Positions 1 to 8,840 of a DNA stretch of 64,000 bases are shown here, piece by piece. Source of the stretch: DASWJZ01 sp963846475 (GTDB taxonomy: Bacteria; Pseudomonadota; Alphaproteobacteria; Rhizobiales; Afifellaceae); assembly GCA_963846475.1 (NCBI GenBank), contig CAWJVZ010000003.1, positions 1-64,000 of the forward strand. The letters run 5' to 3'. How positions within the stretch are numbered: the stretch's first letter is position 1; every line of letters starts with the position of its first letter. The position numbers and the translations under genes were made by a program. The notes beneath the pieces were generated by a model. That model made no database searches and was not told the origin of the DNA. It worked only from the letters and a program-made list of their open reading frames with translations.

Positions 1-165
1 CTGCCCTGCTCTCGGGGACGAACAGCTTGCAGTGAGGGCACTTGAAGCCGCGGTGCCGCTCGACGCCGCCCCTTCGATCAGGTCGGCCGCGAACGGCTTG
101 CGGCAGTGCGGGCAGTTGACGACCTGCGTGTTTCCCGCTTGGGCATCAGCACCATCACGACCCAC
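1..165 (-). CDS. Small zinc-ribbon protein, 3' partial and frameshifted
   Basis: Read on the minus strand from a GTG at 165, this gives two CPHC knuckles about 25 residues apart (NCPHCRKPF near residue 20, KCPHCKLFVPESR near residue 45), the pattern of a four-cysteine zinc ribbon. The two halves lie in different frames and join if one G is dropped from the run at about 70-74. The 3' end runs off the window. No function beyond metal binding can be assigned. It diverges from the aquaporin gene at 206. Confidence 0.45.
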   Translation of the reverse strand, partial: MGRDGADAQAGNTQVVNCPHCRKPFAADLIEGAASSGTAASSALTASCSSPRAGQ

Positions 166-205
166 CGTAGCGAACGCCGTCCGACCGTGCTCGTAGCCTG
201 CGCGC

Positions 206-939
206 GTGGAGTACGACGCCCTTCGCCGCGGGGTCGCCGAGTTCGTCGGCACCTTCGCGCTGATCTTCGTCGGCATGGGCGCGATCGTCTTCGCGGGACA
301 GACGGGTCTCGTCGGCGTCGCGCTCGCACACGGCCTCGACGATCGCGGTGATGGCGTCCGCGGTCGGCCACATCTCGGGCGGTCACTTCAACCCGGCCGT
401 CACGTTCGGGTTCCTCGTGACGCGGCGGATCGCGCCGACGCTCGCCGCCGTCTACTGGATCGCGCAGCTCTCGGGCGCCGTCCTCGGCGCGCTCGCGCTG
501 CGTGCGCCTTCCCGAGGAGGCCAACCTCGACGGTGGCGTACCCGTCTTGCACGAGACGATCGGCGCGGGCTCGGGCCTGCTGCTCGAGGCGATCCTCACC
601 TTCTTCCTCGTGTGGGTGATCTTCGCGACGGCCACCGATCCCGGCGGCGCGTTCAAGTCGATCGCCGGTCTCGCGATCGGCCTGACGATCACGCTCGACA
701 TCCTCGCCGCCGGCCCGCTCACCGGCGCGGCGATGAACCCTGCGCGCGCGTTCGGCCCGCGAGCTGGTGCAGAACATCTGGGGCGACTCCTGGGTCTAGT
801 CGTCGGCCCAGCTGTCGGCGCCGCCGTCGCTGCGCTCGCCTACGACTGGCTCTACCTGCGCGCGGACCGCCTGCCGGTCGTCGGCTCGCCGGCGACCGGC
901 ATCGAGGAGCCCCGCCCGGGCGAGACCGCCGTCTCCTAG
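206..939 (+). CDS. MIP-family aquaporin/glycerol channel, frameshifted
   Basis: Major intrinsic protein: an inner-membrane channel for water or small neutral solutes. Both NPA half-helix motifs are present (HFNPAVT near 390 and AMNPARAF near 735), with the N-terminal helix AEFVGTFALIFVG typical of the family. About 244 codons from the GTG at 206 to the TAG at 939, normal for the family. The frame breaks at about 345, 505, 760 and 795; the last two compensate each other, since ELVQNIWGDSWV is readable in the alternate frame. Water and glycerol specificity cannot be separated from these residues. The family assignment is firm; whether the gene is intact is not. Confidence 0.8.
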
Positions 940-972
940 ACCTGACGGCGTCGCTCTGGTAGACCTCAGGCC

Positions 973-1444
973 GTGAAGCTGTTCGCGTTCGCCGCCTGTC
1001 TCATCGTCCTCGGCCTCGGTACCGCCGGGCTCGGGGGCTTCGGCGCCCACGGCGACGGGCTGCAGGCCGACGCTGGACGACGGCTCTGGCCCGTTCGGCC
1101 GCGGCGCCCCGCCGCGACGGGCGAAGATCGGCACGGGACACGTCCTGACGGGCATCGTCCTGTCCTCTCTCGACTGCCGGCCGCTGGCGGGCGCACGGAT
1201 CCATCTCTGGCAGTCGAACCGTCGCGGGGAGTACGTTCGCGCCGGCAGCGCCACGGTCGTCGCCGACCGTGCGGGACGGTTCCGCTTCGAGGGGCCGCGT
1301 CCTGTCGGGTACGACGGCCGGCCACCGCACATCCACCTTCGCGTCGTCGCCGACAGGCACGAGCTCCTCTTCACGCGTTACGTGCCGAGACCCGGCGCGA
1401 GACAAGGTTTCGTACGCCTCGTGCTCCTGCCGCAGAACGTCTAG
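973..1444 (+). CDS. Intradiol ring-cleavage dioxygenase-like secreted protein, frameshifted
   Basis: About 157 codons. An N-terminal hydrophobic segment (LFAFAACLIVLGLG) suggests export or membrane anchoring. After one frame break at about 1060 (GGG where GG restores the frame) the protein follows the protocatechuate 3,4-dioxygenase beta fold: GTGHVLTGIV, then GEYVRAG and GYDGRPPHIHLRV. The two tyrosines and the HxH pair match the Fe(III)-binding Tyr/Tyr/His/His set of that family. Short members of this type are common in actinobacteria and their substrates are mostly unknown, so catechol cleavage is not assured. It lies 33 bp after the aquaporin on the same strand. Its TAG overlaps the stop of a minus-strand fragment. 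Confidence 0.68.
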
Positions 1445-1560
1445 CGCCCGAGCAGCAACCCGGCGATCGCGCCGAAGGCCGCGTGATCCAGCAGCTGGGG
1501 AACGAGCGGCAGTGCGCGGACGCGCGGGAAGCGCCGGCCGGCGACGCCGAGGTCGAGTCC
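1441..1560 (-). CDS. C-terminal fragment of a hydrophobic protein
   Basis: A minus-strand frame ends at the CTA of 1441-1443 and reads as a small hydrophobic tail (LLDHAAFGAIAGLLLGR). It looks like the last helix of a membrane protein. Its upstream part is cut off where the addA-like sequence starts on the other strand at about 1556. I do not recognise the family. Confidence 0.35.
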   Translation of the reverse strand, partial: GLDLGVAGRRFPRVRALPLVPQLLDHAAFGAIAGLLLGR

Positions 1561-1833
1561 GGAACTGTCGGCCTTCGTGTCGGCCAATGCCGGCTCCGGC
1601 AAGACGACGGTGCTGGTCGCGCGCGTGCTGCGTCTGCTTCTCGACGGCGCCTGGCAAGATCCTTCTGCCTGACCTACACCAAGGCAGCGGCCGCCAACAT
1701 GGCGCTCAAGATCTTCGAGCGCCTGGCGGAGTGGACCGCGCTGAGCGATCAGGCCCTCCAGGCGGCGCTCGTTGAGCTCGAAGGCCGGGCGCCCGGCCGC
1801 GAGCGCCTGACGCGGGCGCGGCGGCTTTTTGCC
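1556..1833 (+). pseudogene. addA: addA fragment, alphaproteobacterial type
   Basis: Part of the N-terminal helicase domain of the double-strand-break repair helicase/nuclease AddA. Visible are the Walker A block (AFVSANAGSGKTTVL), the spacing to RVLRLLLDGA, motif Ia (LCLTYTKAAAANMALKIFERL) and the following EWTALSD helix, ending at RARRLFA. Intact alphaproteobacterial AddA continues with ETPGGLKIQTIHAFC; here the sequence changes abruptly instead. At least one frame break lies at about 1655. Only about 90 of more than 1100 residues are present, with no start or stop. It is probably foreign to this genome, either transferred or from an assembly join. Confidence 0.6.
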
Positions 1834-2507
1834 ACGAGTTCAGGCTGGTACTTTAACGGCGGAAGCCTAACGTAATCCGCAATCGTCGTTTGCACTGTCA
1901 TGGGCGCGAAGCTTCCCGCCGCGGCCACAATGTCATCCCCCTGAGTGCTGGTGCCCACGCATCGAAGGCGGCCCTGCACGCGGGCTCATCCACCGCCTTC
2001 AGAAACTGCGCAAAAGCCTCGTGATGACCGGCAAGATCGTGATGATTCTGCACCGCCAGCACCGCGCCCGCATCCGCCGCCCGCCGCGCGCATTCCTTAT
2101 GGCGGCCACCGTCAGGTCCCAGGCCCGGGAATACGGCAGCGCCGGATGCTCATAACCGGTAAAGATGCGGACCACTTTTCCGCCGAGATCAACGGCCATG
2201 CGGCAGAGTTCACCCACATAATGGGTCGCCGGATCTCACGGTGGGGCACCTCCGCATGTTCTGCATCCGCTGTGAAGTTAGTGTAGCCCGCGAGACATTC
2301 GAGCGTCAACCCGCGTTCCTCCAACCGGGCTCTCAACGACGACGCGCCTCGCCATTCATGTCCAGTAGCGACGCATGGGGCCTCTTCGCAGCAAGCATCA
2401 GTCCGTCGAAACCCAGCGTCGCGGCGCGATCAATGATCTCTTCCACCGGAAAGGTTCGCCTGGCCCCACCAGCCGGAATAACTGATCGTGTGCAGGGAGG
2501 TTCGCAT
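1833..2507 (-). pseudogene. Sugar phosphate isomerase/epimerase (TIM barrel), truncated and frameshifted
   Basis: On the minus strand from the ATG at 2507 (MRTSLHTISYSGWWG) the frames join into a xylose-isomerase-like TIM barrel: EEIIDRAATLGFDGLML, LECLAGYTNF, GGKVVRIFTGYEH, the metal-ligand-type strand AVLAVQNHHD and ADYVRLPPLKYQPEL. About 225 residues are present against 270-300 for the family, and the C-terminus stops at the join near 1833. Four or five one-base breaks are needed. Base composition is less GC-rich than the surroundings, and the protein style is that of Verrucomicrobia or Planctomycetes, unlike the rest of the window. Its start faces the end of the CotH/lamin-tail gene on the same strand 70 bp away. 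Confidence 0.6.
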
Positions 2508-2577
2508 CGCTCAAGTCCATGGACGGTAATTGGATTCCGTTCTCTGGCAACATTTCAGAAGCCCCGCAACGGCGCAG

Positions 2578-3925
2578 TCAGGGAAAGACCAGTCTTGCCC
2601 GCCAGAAACGCCGCTGGCTGGAACGGGGAAGGCTGGCCGTTGTGCTGGGGCCGGCAGCGATCACCGGCGCCCCGGACGGCGTCCATGTGCCAAGGTCGGT
2701 GCTGCTTTCGATTTGATAGACGTGGGTCGGCTCGGTGCTGAACGTCACCGCGCTGGTGCCGGCGCCGGCATCGGTGATGGCGATGATGTCCGGCGTGAGG
2801 GCGTTGCGTTTGCCGGGGGTGGGCACGGGGAAGACGATGCCCGCGGCGCTGTCCGGATACCGGCCCTGACTTTGATTGGTGGTCTGGGTGCCAAAGTTGA
2901 AGAGGTCCACCTGGATGCCGTCCGGCGTGTAGAGAGCGATTTGTTCGCCGCCGGTGCCGAGTTTGAAGTTGGTGTGGAGATGCCCGGGGGTGACGCCATT
3001 TTGTTCCGCTTCGTCATCGGCCCAGACGAGGAGATAACCGCCCGCGGGAATGGTGGTGCCGGCGGGGATGTGTGAACTGATTCACAATGGACGTGGTGTC
3101 TGTCAGGAAGAAGCCGCTGAGATTCACCGGCGAGGCACCGTAGTTGTGCAGTTCGAACCAGTCTTCGAAATTGCCGTCAGCGGGATCGGCGAATTGCCGT
3201 CGCTGGTATTGTCAGCCATCCATTCATTAATGGTGACGGGCGGGAGCGGCGGCGGGCCGGTGACATCAATGGTAACGGGGAAGGAGCCGATCACCTTGCC
3301 GCCGGAGCCGAGGCCATCGACGGTGAGGCGTTGGTCGCGGAATACAGCGTCAGCGGCAGGCTCCACGGTCTCACTGGTCCACGATGGAGTGTATTCGACG
3401 CCGTTGATGCGGAAAGTCTTCACGCCGGGCGGAGCGGTGCCGGTGAGGGTGACGATGCCGTCGGCATCAGTGATGGTGCTGCTGCCGTTGAGTGCGAACG
3501 TGGTGGCTCCATAAACCGCATTGGGCTGGCCGAGAATGTAGTTCTGCGGGCGTCGAGTTGTAGGTCTTCACCGTGTCGACCTGCGTGGCGTTCACGGTAA
3601 TACCGCTGGCCGCAAGTGCCGATGCGACGAGCTTCCGCCGCGCGTCATAGTCGAGGAACCATCGGGCCATCCGCCGCATCGAGAGACCGCTCCAGTAAGC
3701 GCGGCGAAAAGCAGGTTGCGTGCGGAATTTCGTCGCGAGCGCATCGCCAATGGCGGCACCATCGGAAGTGGAGGTGTTCGTGAAAGGGGCGAGTCGCGGG
3801 GTCGGGAGGAGGGATTGTTCCCTGGGAGATGTGTCAGGGCCGAAACTGAAGTCAATGTCCCAGGCAATCATCGCCCACGGACCGTTCTGCGGTTTGTAGG
3901 GGTACATGTTTTTTCCTAGTTCATC
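2578..3925 (-). pseudogene. CotH-kinase/lamin-tail secreted protein, 5' truncated, Verrucomicrobia type
   Basis: The 3' part of a large secreted protein on the minus strand. In order: the end of a CotH kinase-like domain (NMYPYKPQNGPW, AWDIDFSFGPD, RRAYWSGLSMRRM), a bacterial Ig-like segment (TITDADGIVTLTGTAPPGV), a lamin-tail domain (TINEWMADNTSDG, FEDWFELHNYG, GGYLLVWADDEAEQ, LGTGGEQIALYTPDG), and a C-terminal module (YQIESSTDLGTW) ending at 2578. This order is typical of Verrucomicrobia. At least four frame breaks are present. The 5' end stops abruptly at about 3925 where AAA+ sequence begins on the opposite strand. Confidence 0.65.
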
Positions 3926-6606
3926 GACTTCGGCGAGCGGGCCGGTACGTGAAGCTCTGAACGCGACCCTTCCGCGCGGCCGGTGCTCGTCGAGGGCCGC
4001 CGCGCCGAGGTTGCGAGCGAGCTCTGGCCGCGTTGCAGGAGCACCGCTGCGGTCGGTGATCCTGGTGGGCGAGCACGGCGTCGGCAAGTCCGCCCTATCG
4101 GCAGGCGCTCGAGCCGCCTTCCGGACGGATGGATCGTGTTCGAGGCCGGCGCGACCCAGATCAACGCGGACGCGATGTACGTCGGCCAGCTCGAAGGCCG
4201 GATCGAGGACCTCGTGCAGCGGCTCCACGGCCGCGGCGCGGTATGGGTTTTCCCGGCCTTCGAGGAGGCGCTGTACGCGGGCACGTACGCGAACCATCCG
4301 ACCGGGCATGCTCGACGCGCTGCTCCCGCACATCGAGGCCGGGAGCGATCCGAATCGTCGCCGAGATCACACCGGCGAACTGGAGCTGCTCGTCGCGAAG
4401 CGACCGCGCGTGCAGTCGGCTTCCGGGCGCTCAGACTCGTCCCGCTGTCCGACGCCGAGACCGTTCGGATGCTCGGCGCACGCACTCGAGAACGACGACC
4501 ACGACGTCTCCACAGACCAGGCCGTCTGCAGGAGACGTACGAGCTCGCGCAACAGTTCCTCCCCGGCGTCGCGCAGCCCGGTGGGGCGATGCGGCTGCTC
4601 GAGGCGACCGTCGACGCGGCGCTCGAGAGCGAGGCGACGGCGTTCGACACCGGGGACGTGCTCGCGTCGCTCGCGGCGCTCTCGGGCCTTCCGCTTGCCC
4701 TGCTCGACCCGAACCGGCCCCTCGATCTGGAGGCGGTGCGCGGCGTTCTTCGACGAGCGCGTGCTCGGCCAGGAGCAGGCGGTGAGCGTCATCGTCGACC
4801 GCATCGCGCTCGTCAAGGCCGGGCTCACCGACCCGACGCGGCCGCTCGGCGTCTTCCTCTTCGTCGGGCCGACGGGCACGGGCAAGACCGAGCTCGCGAA
4901 GACGCTCGCGGAGTTCATGTTCGGCTCGGCATCGACGGCTCGTCCGGCTCGACATGAGCGAGTTCCAGACGCCGGACTCGCTCGACCGACTGCTCACCGA
5001 CACGAGCCTGGACGACACGCGGCGCGGCGCTGTCGCCGTCCGTGCGCAAGGATCCGTTCTCGGTCGTGCTGCTGGACGAGTTCGAGAAGGCGGCGCCGCC
5101 CGATCTGGGACCTCTTCCTGCAGGTCTTCGACGACGGCCGCCTCACCGACCGCGCCGGCCGCGACGACCGACTTCCGCCGCTGCATCATCATCCTCACCT
5201 CGAACATCGGCTCGGCGCTTGCGTACGCGGCCCGGCGCTCGGCTTCGACGGCGCGGAGCGCGGCGTTCCAGGCGACGCGAGGTCGAGCGCGCGCTCAGGC
5301 GGGCCTTTCCGTCCGGAGTTCCTGAACCGGATCGACAAGATCGTCGTCTTCCGGCCGTTCGGCGAGAGCAGATGCGCGCGCTGCTGGACAAGGAGCTCGA
5401 AGAGGTCGTCGCGCGCCGAGGAATCCGCGGGAAGCCGTGGGCGATCGAGGTCGACGAGACCGCGGTGCTCGTTCCTGCTCGACGCCGGGCTTCAGCCCGA
5501 CGCTCGGCGCGCGACCGCTGAAGCGCGCGGTCGAGGAGCACCTCCTCACTCCGCTCGCCCGGACGATCGTCGAGCCGACGTGCCCGAGGGCGACCAGTTC
5601 CTGTTCGTGACCGCGCCACACGGCGGCGATCGAGGTGAGCTTCGTGGGCCTCGACGAGGAGCCGGCGGCCGCCGCGGGGGACGCCGCGCCGCCGAGCCAG
5701 GCCGAGGGCGAGGTCGGTGAGGCGGACGTGCGGTCGCTCCTCCGGACGGCGCGCTTCGACCGCATGCACTACGGATCCTCCTGTCGCAGCTCCGGAGTCG
5801 AGGCACGTGTCGTGAACGAGGTCGTCGAGCGGAAGGACCTCGCGCTCGAGCAGGTCTCCTCACCGAGCTTCTGGGAGGGCGAGGCCGGTATCGCGTGCTT
5901 GCGAGGCTGAGTACCTCGACCGCCTTGAGGCCGCGTGTCGCACGGCCTCGAAGCTCGGTGCACGTCTTCGCCGCCGTTTCGCCGCAGGAGCACGGGCCGG
6001 GCCACGATGCGAACGGCTCCGGTGACGCCGAGCTCTGCACCCTGCTCGCCTTTCGCGTCTACTCGCTCGGGCGGCGCTCGAGGGCCTGGATGCCGGAGCT
6101 CCATTCGAGCTCTTTCTGCGCTGAGAGTCGTCGGCGAGCAGGAGCTCCCTCCGGACGACGGAGCCTCTTCCTCGAGCAGCTCGTCGAGATGTACCTCGGG
6201 TGGGCGAAGGGACGCGGGATGCAGGTGCGGGTGATCGACCGGTCGGGGGAGCAGATCTGCTCCATGCGGGCGGCCTCGGCGCGGGTCTGATCCTCCAGCC
6301 CGAAGCCGGCCTCCACATCCTCGAGCTCCCGGTATGGCGGCGGCAGGCAGGCACGAGCGTGCGCTCCGAGCGCGTGACCATTGCGGTCCAGGTCGCCGAG
6401 TGCGAGCCGGGGGAGCGCTCAGACGAAGGTGCGCTCCGCGAGCAGGCGCGGCAGGCGTTTGAAAGGCGCGCGCCCGCACCCAGGTCGTCCGTCGTTACCG
6501 GGAAGGGCCGAGCGCACTCGTTCGCGACGCTGTACGCGGCTACCGCACCGGGAGGCTCGACGCGGTGCTCGCCGGCGGGTTCGATCTGTTCACCGGTGAG
6601 AGCTGA
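3926..6606 (+). CDS. ClpB-like AAA+ ATPase fused to an RF2-like PCRF domain, frameshifted
   Basis: A double AAA+ protein. D1 has a Walker A (GEHGVGKSA, near 4070) but a degenerate Walker B (VWVFPAFEE). D2 is canonical: GPTGTGKTE near 4870, VVLLDEFEK near 5070, sensor LTSNIGSA, and arginine-finger region PEFLNRIDKIVVF near 5320. After a Pro/Ala linker (about 5640-5740) comes a region alignable by eye to the PCRF domain of peptide-chain release factor 2: SPSFWEGEA, EYLDRLEAACRTA, FLEQLVEMYLGWAKGRGMQV, LQPEAGLHILELP, then the end-of-RF pattern RDAVRGYRTGRLDAVLAGG up to TGA 6606. The GGQ loop that releases peptides is absent. At least ten one-base breaks occur, so single-gene continuity is inferred from the lack of any gap. 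The 5' end may be lost at the join near 3925. Confidence 0.7.
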
Positions 6607-6619
6607 CGCGCTCGGCTCG

Positions 6620-7599
6620 TCAGAGCGGCTTGCGGTACGTCGTCCAGATGGCGACGACCTCGTAGCCGAGCCCGGCGTACAGGTCGTAGGCGCCGTTCGG
6701 ATTCTCGGTGTGCACGCCGAGCGCGACCTCGTTCATACCCCGTGCGGCGAGCTCGCGAATGCTTTCGACGATGAGCGCCTTCGCGACGCCGCGACGCCGC
6801 CAGCGACGAGCCGTCGAGATGGACTCCGTCCAGCCGCGCAGCCGGCCGTGCTCGGCGTTCTGCGCGGTGTCGATGAACGACTTGACCTGACCCGCGACGC
6901 CTTCGTCGTCCCAGGCGATCTTCCAAAGCGTCGGGTCGTGGTACGGGTAGGCGAGGAACCGCTCGTACGAAGCCTCTGTCGGCTCCACATACCCCCAGTG
7001 ATCGCGAAATGCCTCGACGTCCGCCTCCCAGATCGTCGCGCAGCTGGTCCTCGGTCGCCGGCCGGATCTCGAGGCCATCGGGGAGCGGGTGATCGGGCAG
7101 ATCGTCGACGGAGGGCCGAACCATCTCGGCCTCGTACGTGATCGGCTCGAAGCCGGCGCCGCGGAATGAGCGCGGTCGCGGCGGTGTTGCGGTCGTCGGC
7201 CCAGGCCTCGAGCAGCTTGTCGGGCGCGTCGTGTTGTGCGGCGATTTCGCGAAGGCGCGCCTCGTTCCAGCGCAAGAGAGCCGAGCCGATGCCACGTCCG
7301 CCGACTGCCGGGTCGACGAAGCACGCCTGACCGTAGATCCGCGGGCCGTCGGCTTCCTGGTTCCACCAGACGCGGCTGTAGGCGACCGGCCGGTCGTCGA
7401 CCTCGACGACGACGAGATCCCGCGCAGGGTCGCAGCGCTCCAAGTTCGAGTATCCGGATGCGATGCCCTCGGCGGTCTCCACGCGGTCGCCCCCCTCGCC
7501 CTTGGAGCAGGCGGTGATGATGCGGGCGAAATCCGGGTAGTCGGCCGCGCCCCGGAACGGCCTGAACACGACACCTTGGAGCTGTGGAAGAGCCGGCAT
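6620..7599 (-). CDS. Tandem GNAT-family N-acetyltransferase, frameshifted
   Basis: Two GNAT domains in one protein of about 326 residues, a layout found in mycothiol-synthase-like and other actinobacterial acyltransferases. Domain 1 (from ATG 7599, MPALPQLQG) has the acetyl-CoA loop DPAVGGRGIGSALL. Domain 2 has RRWRRRGVAKALIVESI and the C-terminal strand NPNGAYDLYAGLGYEVV. GGAG lies 9 bases upstream of the chosen ATG. Two one-base breaks, near 7168 and 7037, separate the domains. The substrate is unknown. The gene converges on the AAA+-PCRF gene with 13 bp between the stops. Confidence 0.72.
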
Positions 7600-7664
7600 G
7601 GGCTCATTCTCCGTGTTCCTCGTGCGCTCGTGCATTGGCGAGAAACCGACGTGACCGACCCCGA

Positions 7665-7811
7665 GCGGAACAAGCGGAGACGTGGCCGGGAGACGAGGAG
7701 TACGCCGGAATCGACATCTTCCCCTTCGACGAGAATGGCAAGGTCGTCGAGCACTGGGACGTCCTGCAGGTCGTCCCCGAGACCTCGGCGAACGACAACA
7801 CGATGTTCTAG
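7665..7811 (+). pseudogene. SnoaL-like (NTF2-fold) C-terminal remnant
   Basis: Only the last 48 residues of a SnoaL-like polyketide-cyclase-family protein are readable (GIDIFPFDENGKVVEHWDVLQ, ending in TSANDNTMF and TAG 7811). The rest of the fold, about 80 residues, is missing upstream, where the GNAT start region lies instead. It is therefore a gene remnant or an assembly scar. Confidence 0.5.
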
Positions 7812-7880
7812 CGCTTCTGGACAGCGTGACAGCCCGGTGAGACACTCGCGTGGCACTGTGCGGCGACCAACGGTGACCGG

Positions 7881-8840
7881 TTGAGCGGATTCGGAGCTAC
7901 GGGCAGGCAGCGTCTGGCGCTCCTGCCGCTGCTCGTCCTCATCGGCGCAGGAGTCGCGCTGATCGCGGAGAGCTCGGGAGCCACGGCAGTTCCGATGGCC
8001 GCCAACGCAAGCGCGGCGGCAGGCGCGAACTCGCAGACGTTCGTCGACTTTACGGGCGACAGCCGTGGCGGATCGCCCGACATCACCACGGTCCAGGTCT
8101 CGAACGACGACGACGGGCTTCTCGAGTTCCGTATCGCCATTCCCAACCGCACCGACTTGACTGACGCCGACTTCGTGTCGCTCAATCTCGACACCGATCA
8201 GAGCGACGCCACCGGCTGCAACGTGGGTGCCGGGATCGGCGTGGACTGGGCGGTGACATTCGTCGGTCACACGGAGCCGGTGTCCGACTTCTTCCTTCTC
8301 CTTCGGTATGAGAGCTGCGACCGAGACAACCCCGACTTTCCACAGAGCTCGCTCAGCGCGAGCTTCGACCGCGCGACCTCGACGCTCGTGGTACGGGTCG
8401 ACCGTGCGCAGGTAGGAAGCCCCGCCACGTTCCGCTTCTTCGTCGCGTCGAACGCCGTTCCCATCGGGCCTGACACGTATGACGTGGCCGGGGACCGGAC
8501 GCCGTGGATCTATCAGGTGCGCGTAGCACCGCCTCGAGACCGAGCGGCACCGCGCGTGAAGGCAGTTCCGAGCAGCGGCGTCCACGGCAAGGTGGCCAAG
8601 CTCCGCTACTCGGTGTTCGACGAGAGTGGGCGGGCGCGAGAGGAGGTGACGATCTATCGCGGCCGCCGCGTGCTGGCCAAGGTGCGGACCCGACTCGGCG
8701 GGCGCAGCGTCACGAAGATTTATGCCACGTCATGGCGTGTCCCGGCAGGCGTCGCCGGCTCGCTGAAGTTCTGCGTTCGTGCGTGGGACGGCGCCGGTAA
8801 CCGAAGTGCGCAGAGTTGCGCGCAGCTGACGATTCGATGA
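7881..8840 (+). CDS. Secreted protein with signal peptide and beta-rich domain
   Basis: An intact frame of 319 residues from a TTG at 7881. An N-terminal hydrophobic stretch (LALLPLLVLIGAGVALIA) and an Ala-rich cleavage region indicate export. Residues about 50-215 form a domain opening with DFTGDSRGGSPDITTVQVSN and containing FRIAIPNRTDLTD. The same opening recurs in the two secreted proteins at 28771 and 30145. Residues about 225-319 look like an Ig-type bacterial domain ending in CVRAWDGAGNRS. No catalytic motif is seen. Its TGA overlaps the ATG of the next gene (ATGA at 8837-8840), so the two are probably translated together. The start codon is uncertain because no good ribosome site precedes it. 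Confidence 0.65.
   Translation: MSGFGATGRQRLALLPLLVLIGAGVALIAESSGATAVPMAANASAAAGANSQTFVDFTGDSRGGSPDITTVQVSNDDDGLLEFRIAIPNRTDLTDADFVSLNLDTDQSDATGCNVGAGIGVDWAVTFVGHTEPVSDFFLLLRYESCDRDNPDFPQSSLSASFDRATSTLVVRVDRAQVGSPATFRFFVASNAVPIGPDTYDVAGDRTPWIYQVRVAPPRDRAAPRVKAVPSSGVHGKVAKLRYSVFDESGRAREEVTIYRGRRVLAKVRTRLGGRSVTKIYATSWRVPAGVAGSLKFCVRAWDGAGNRSAQSCAQLTIR

Noticed and set aside
1833..3925. Recent horizontal transfer of Verrucomicrobia genes
   Set aside because: Both edges cut through protein domains and no mobile-element signature is present; an assembly join explains it more simply.
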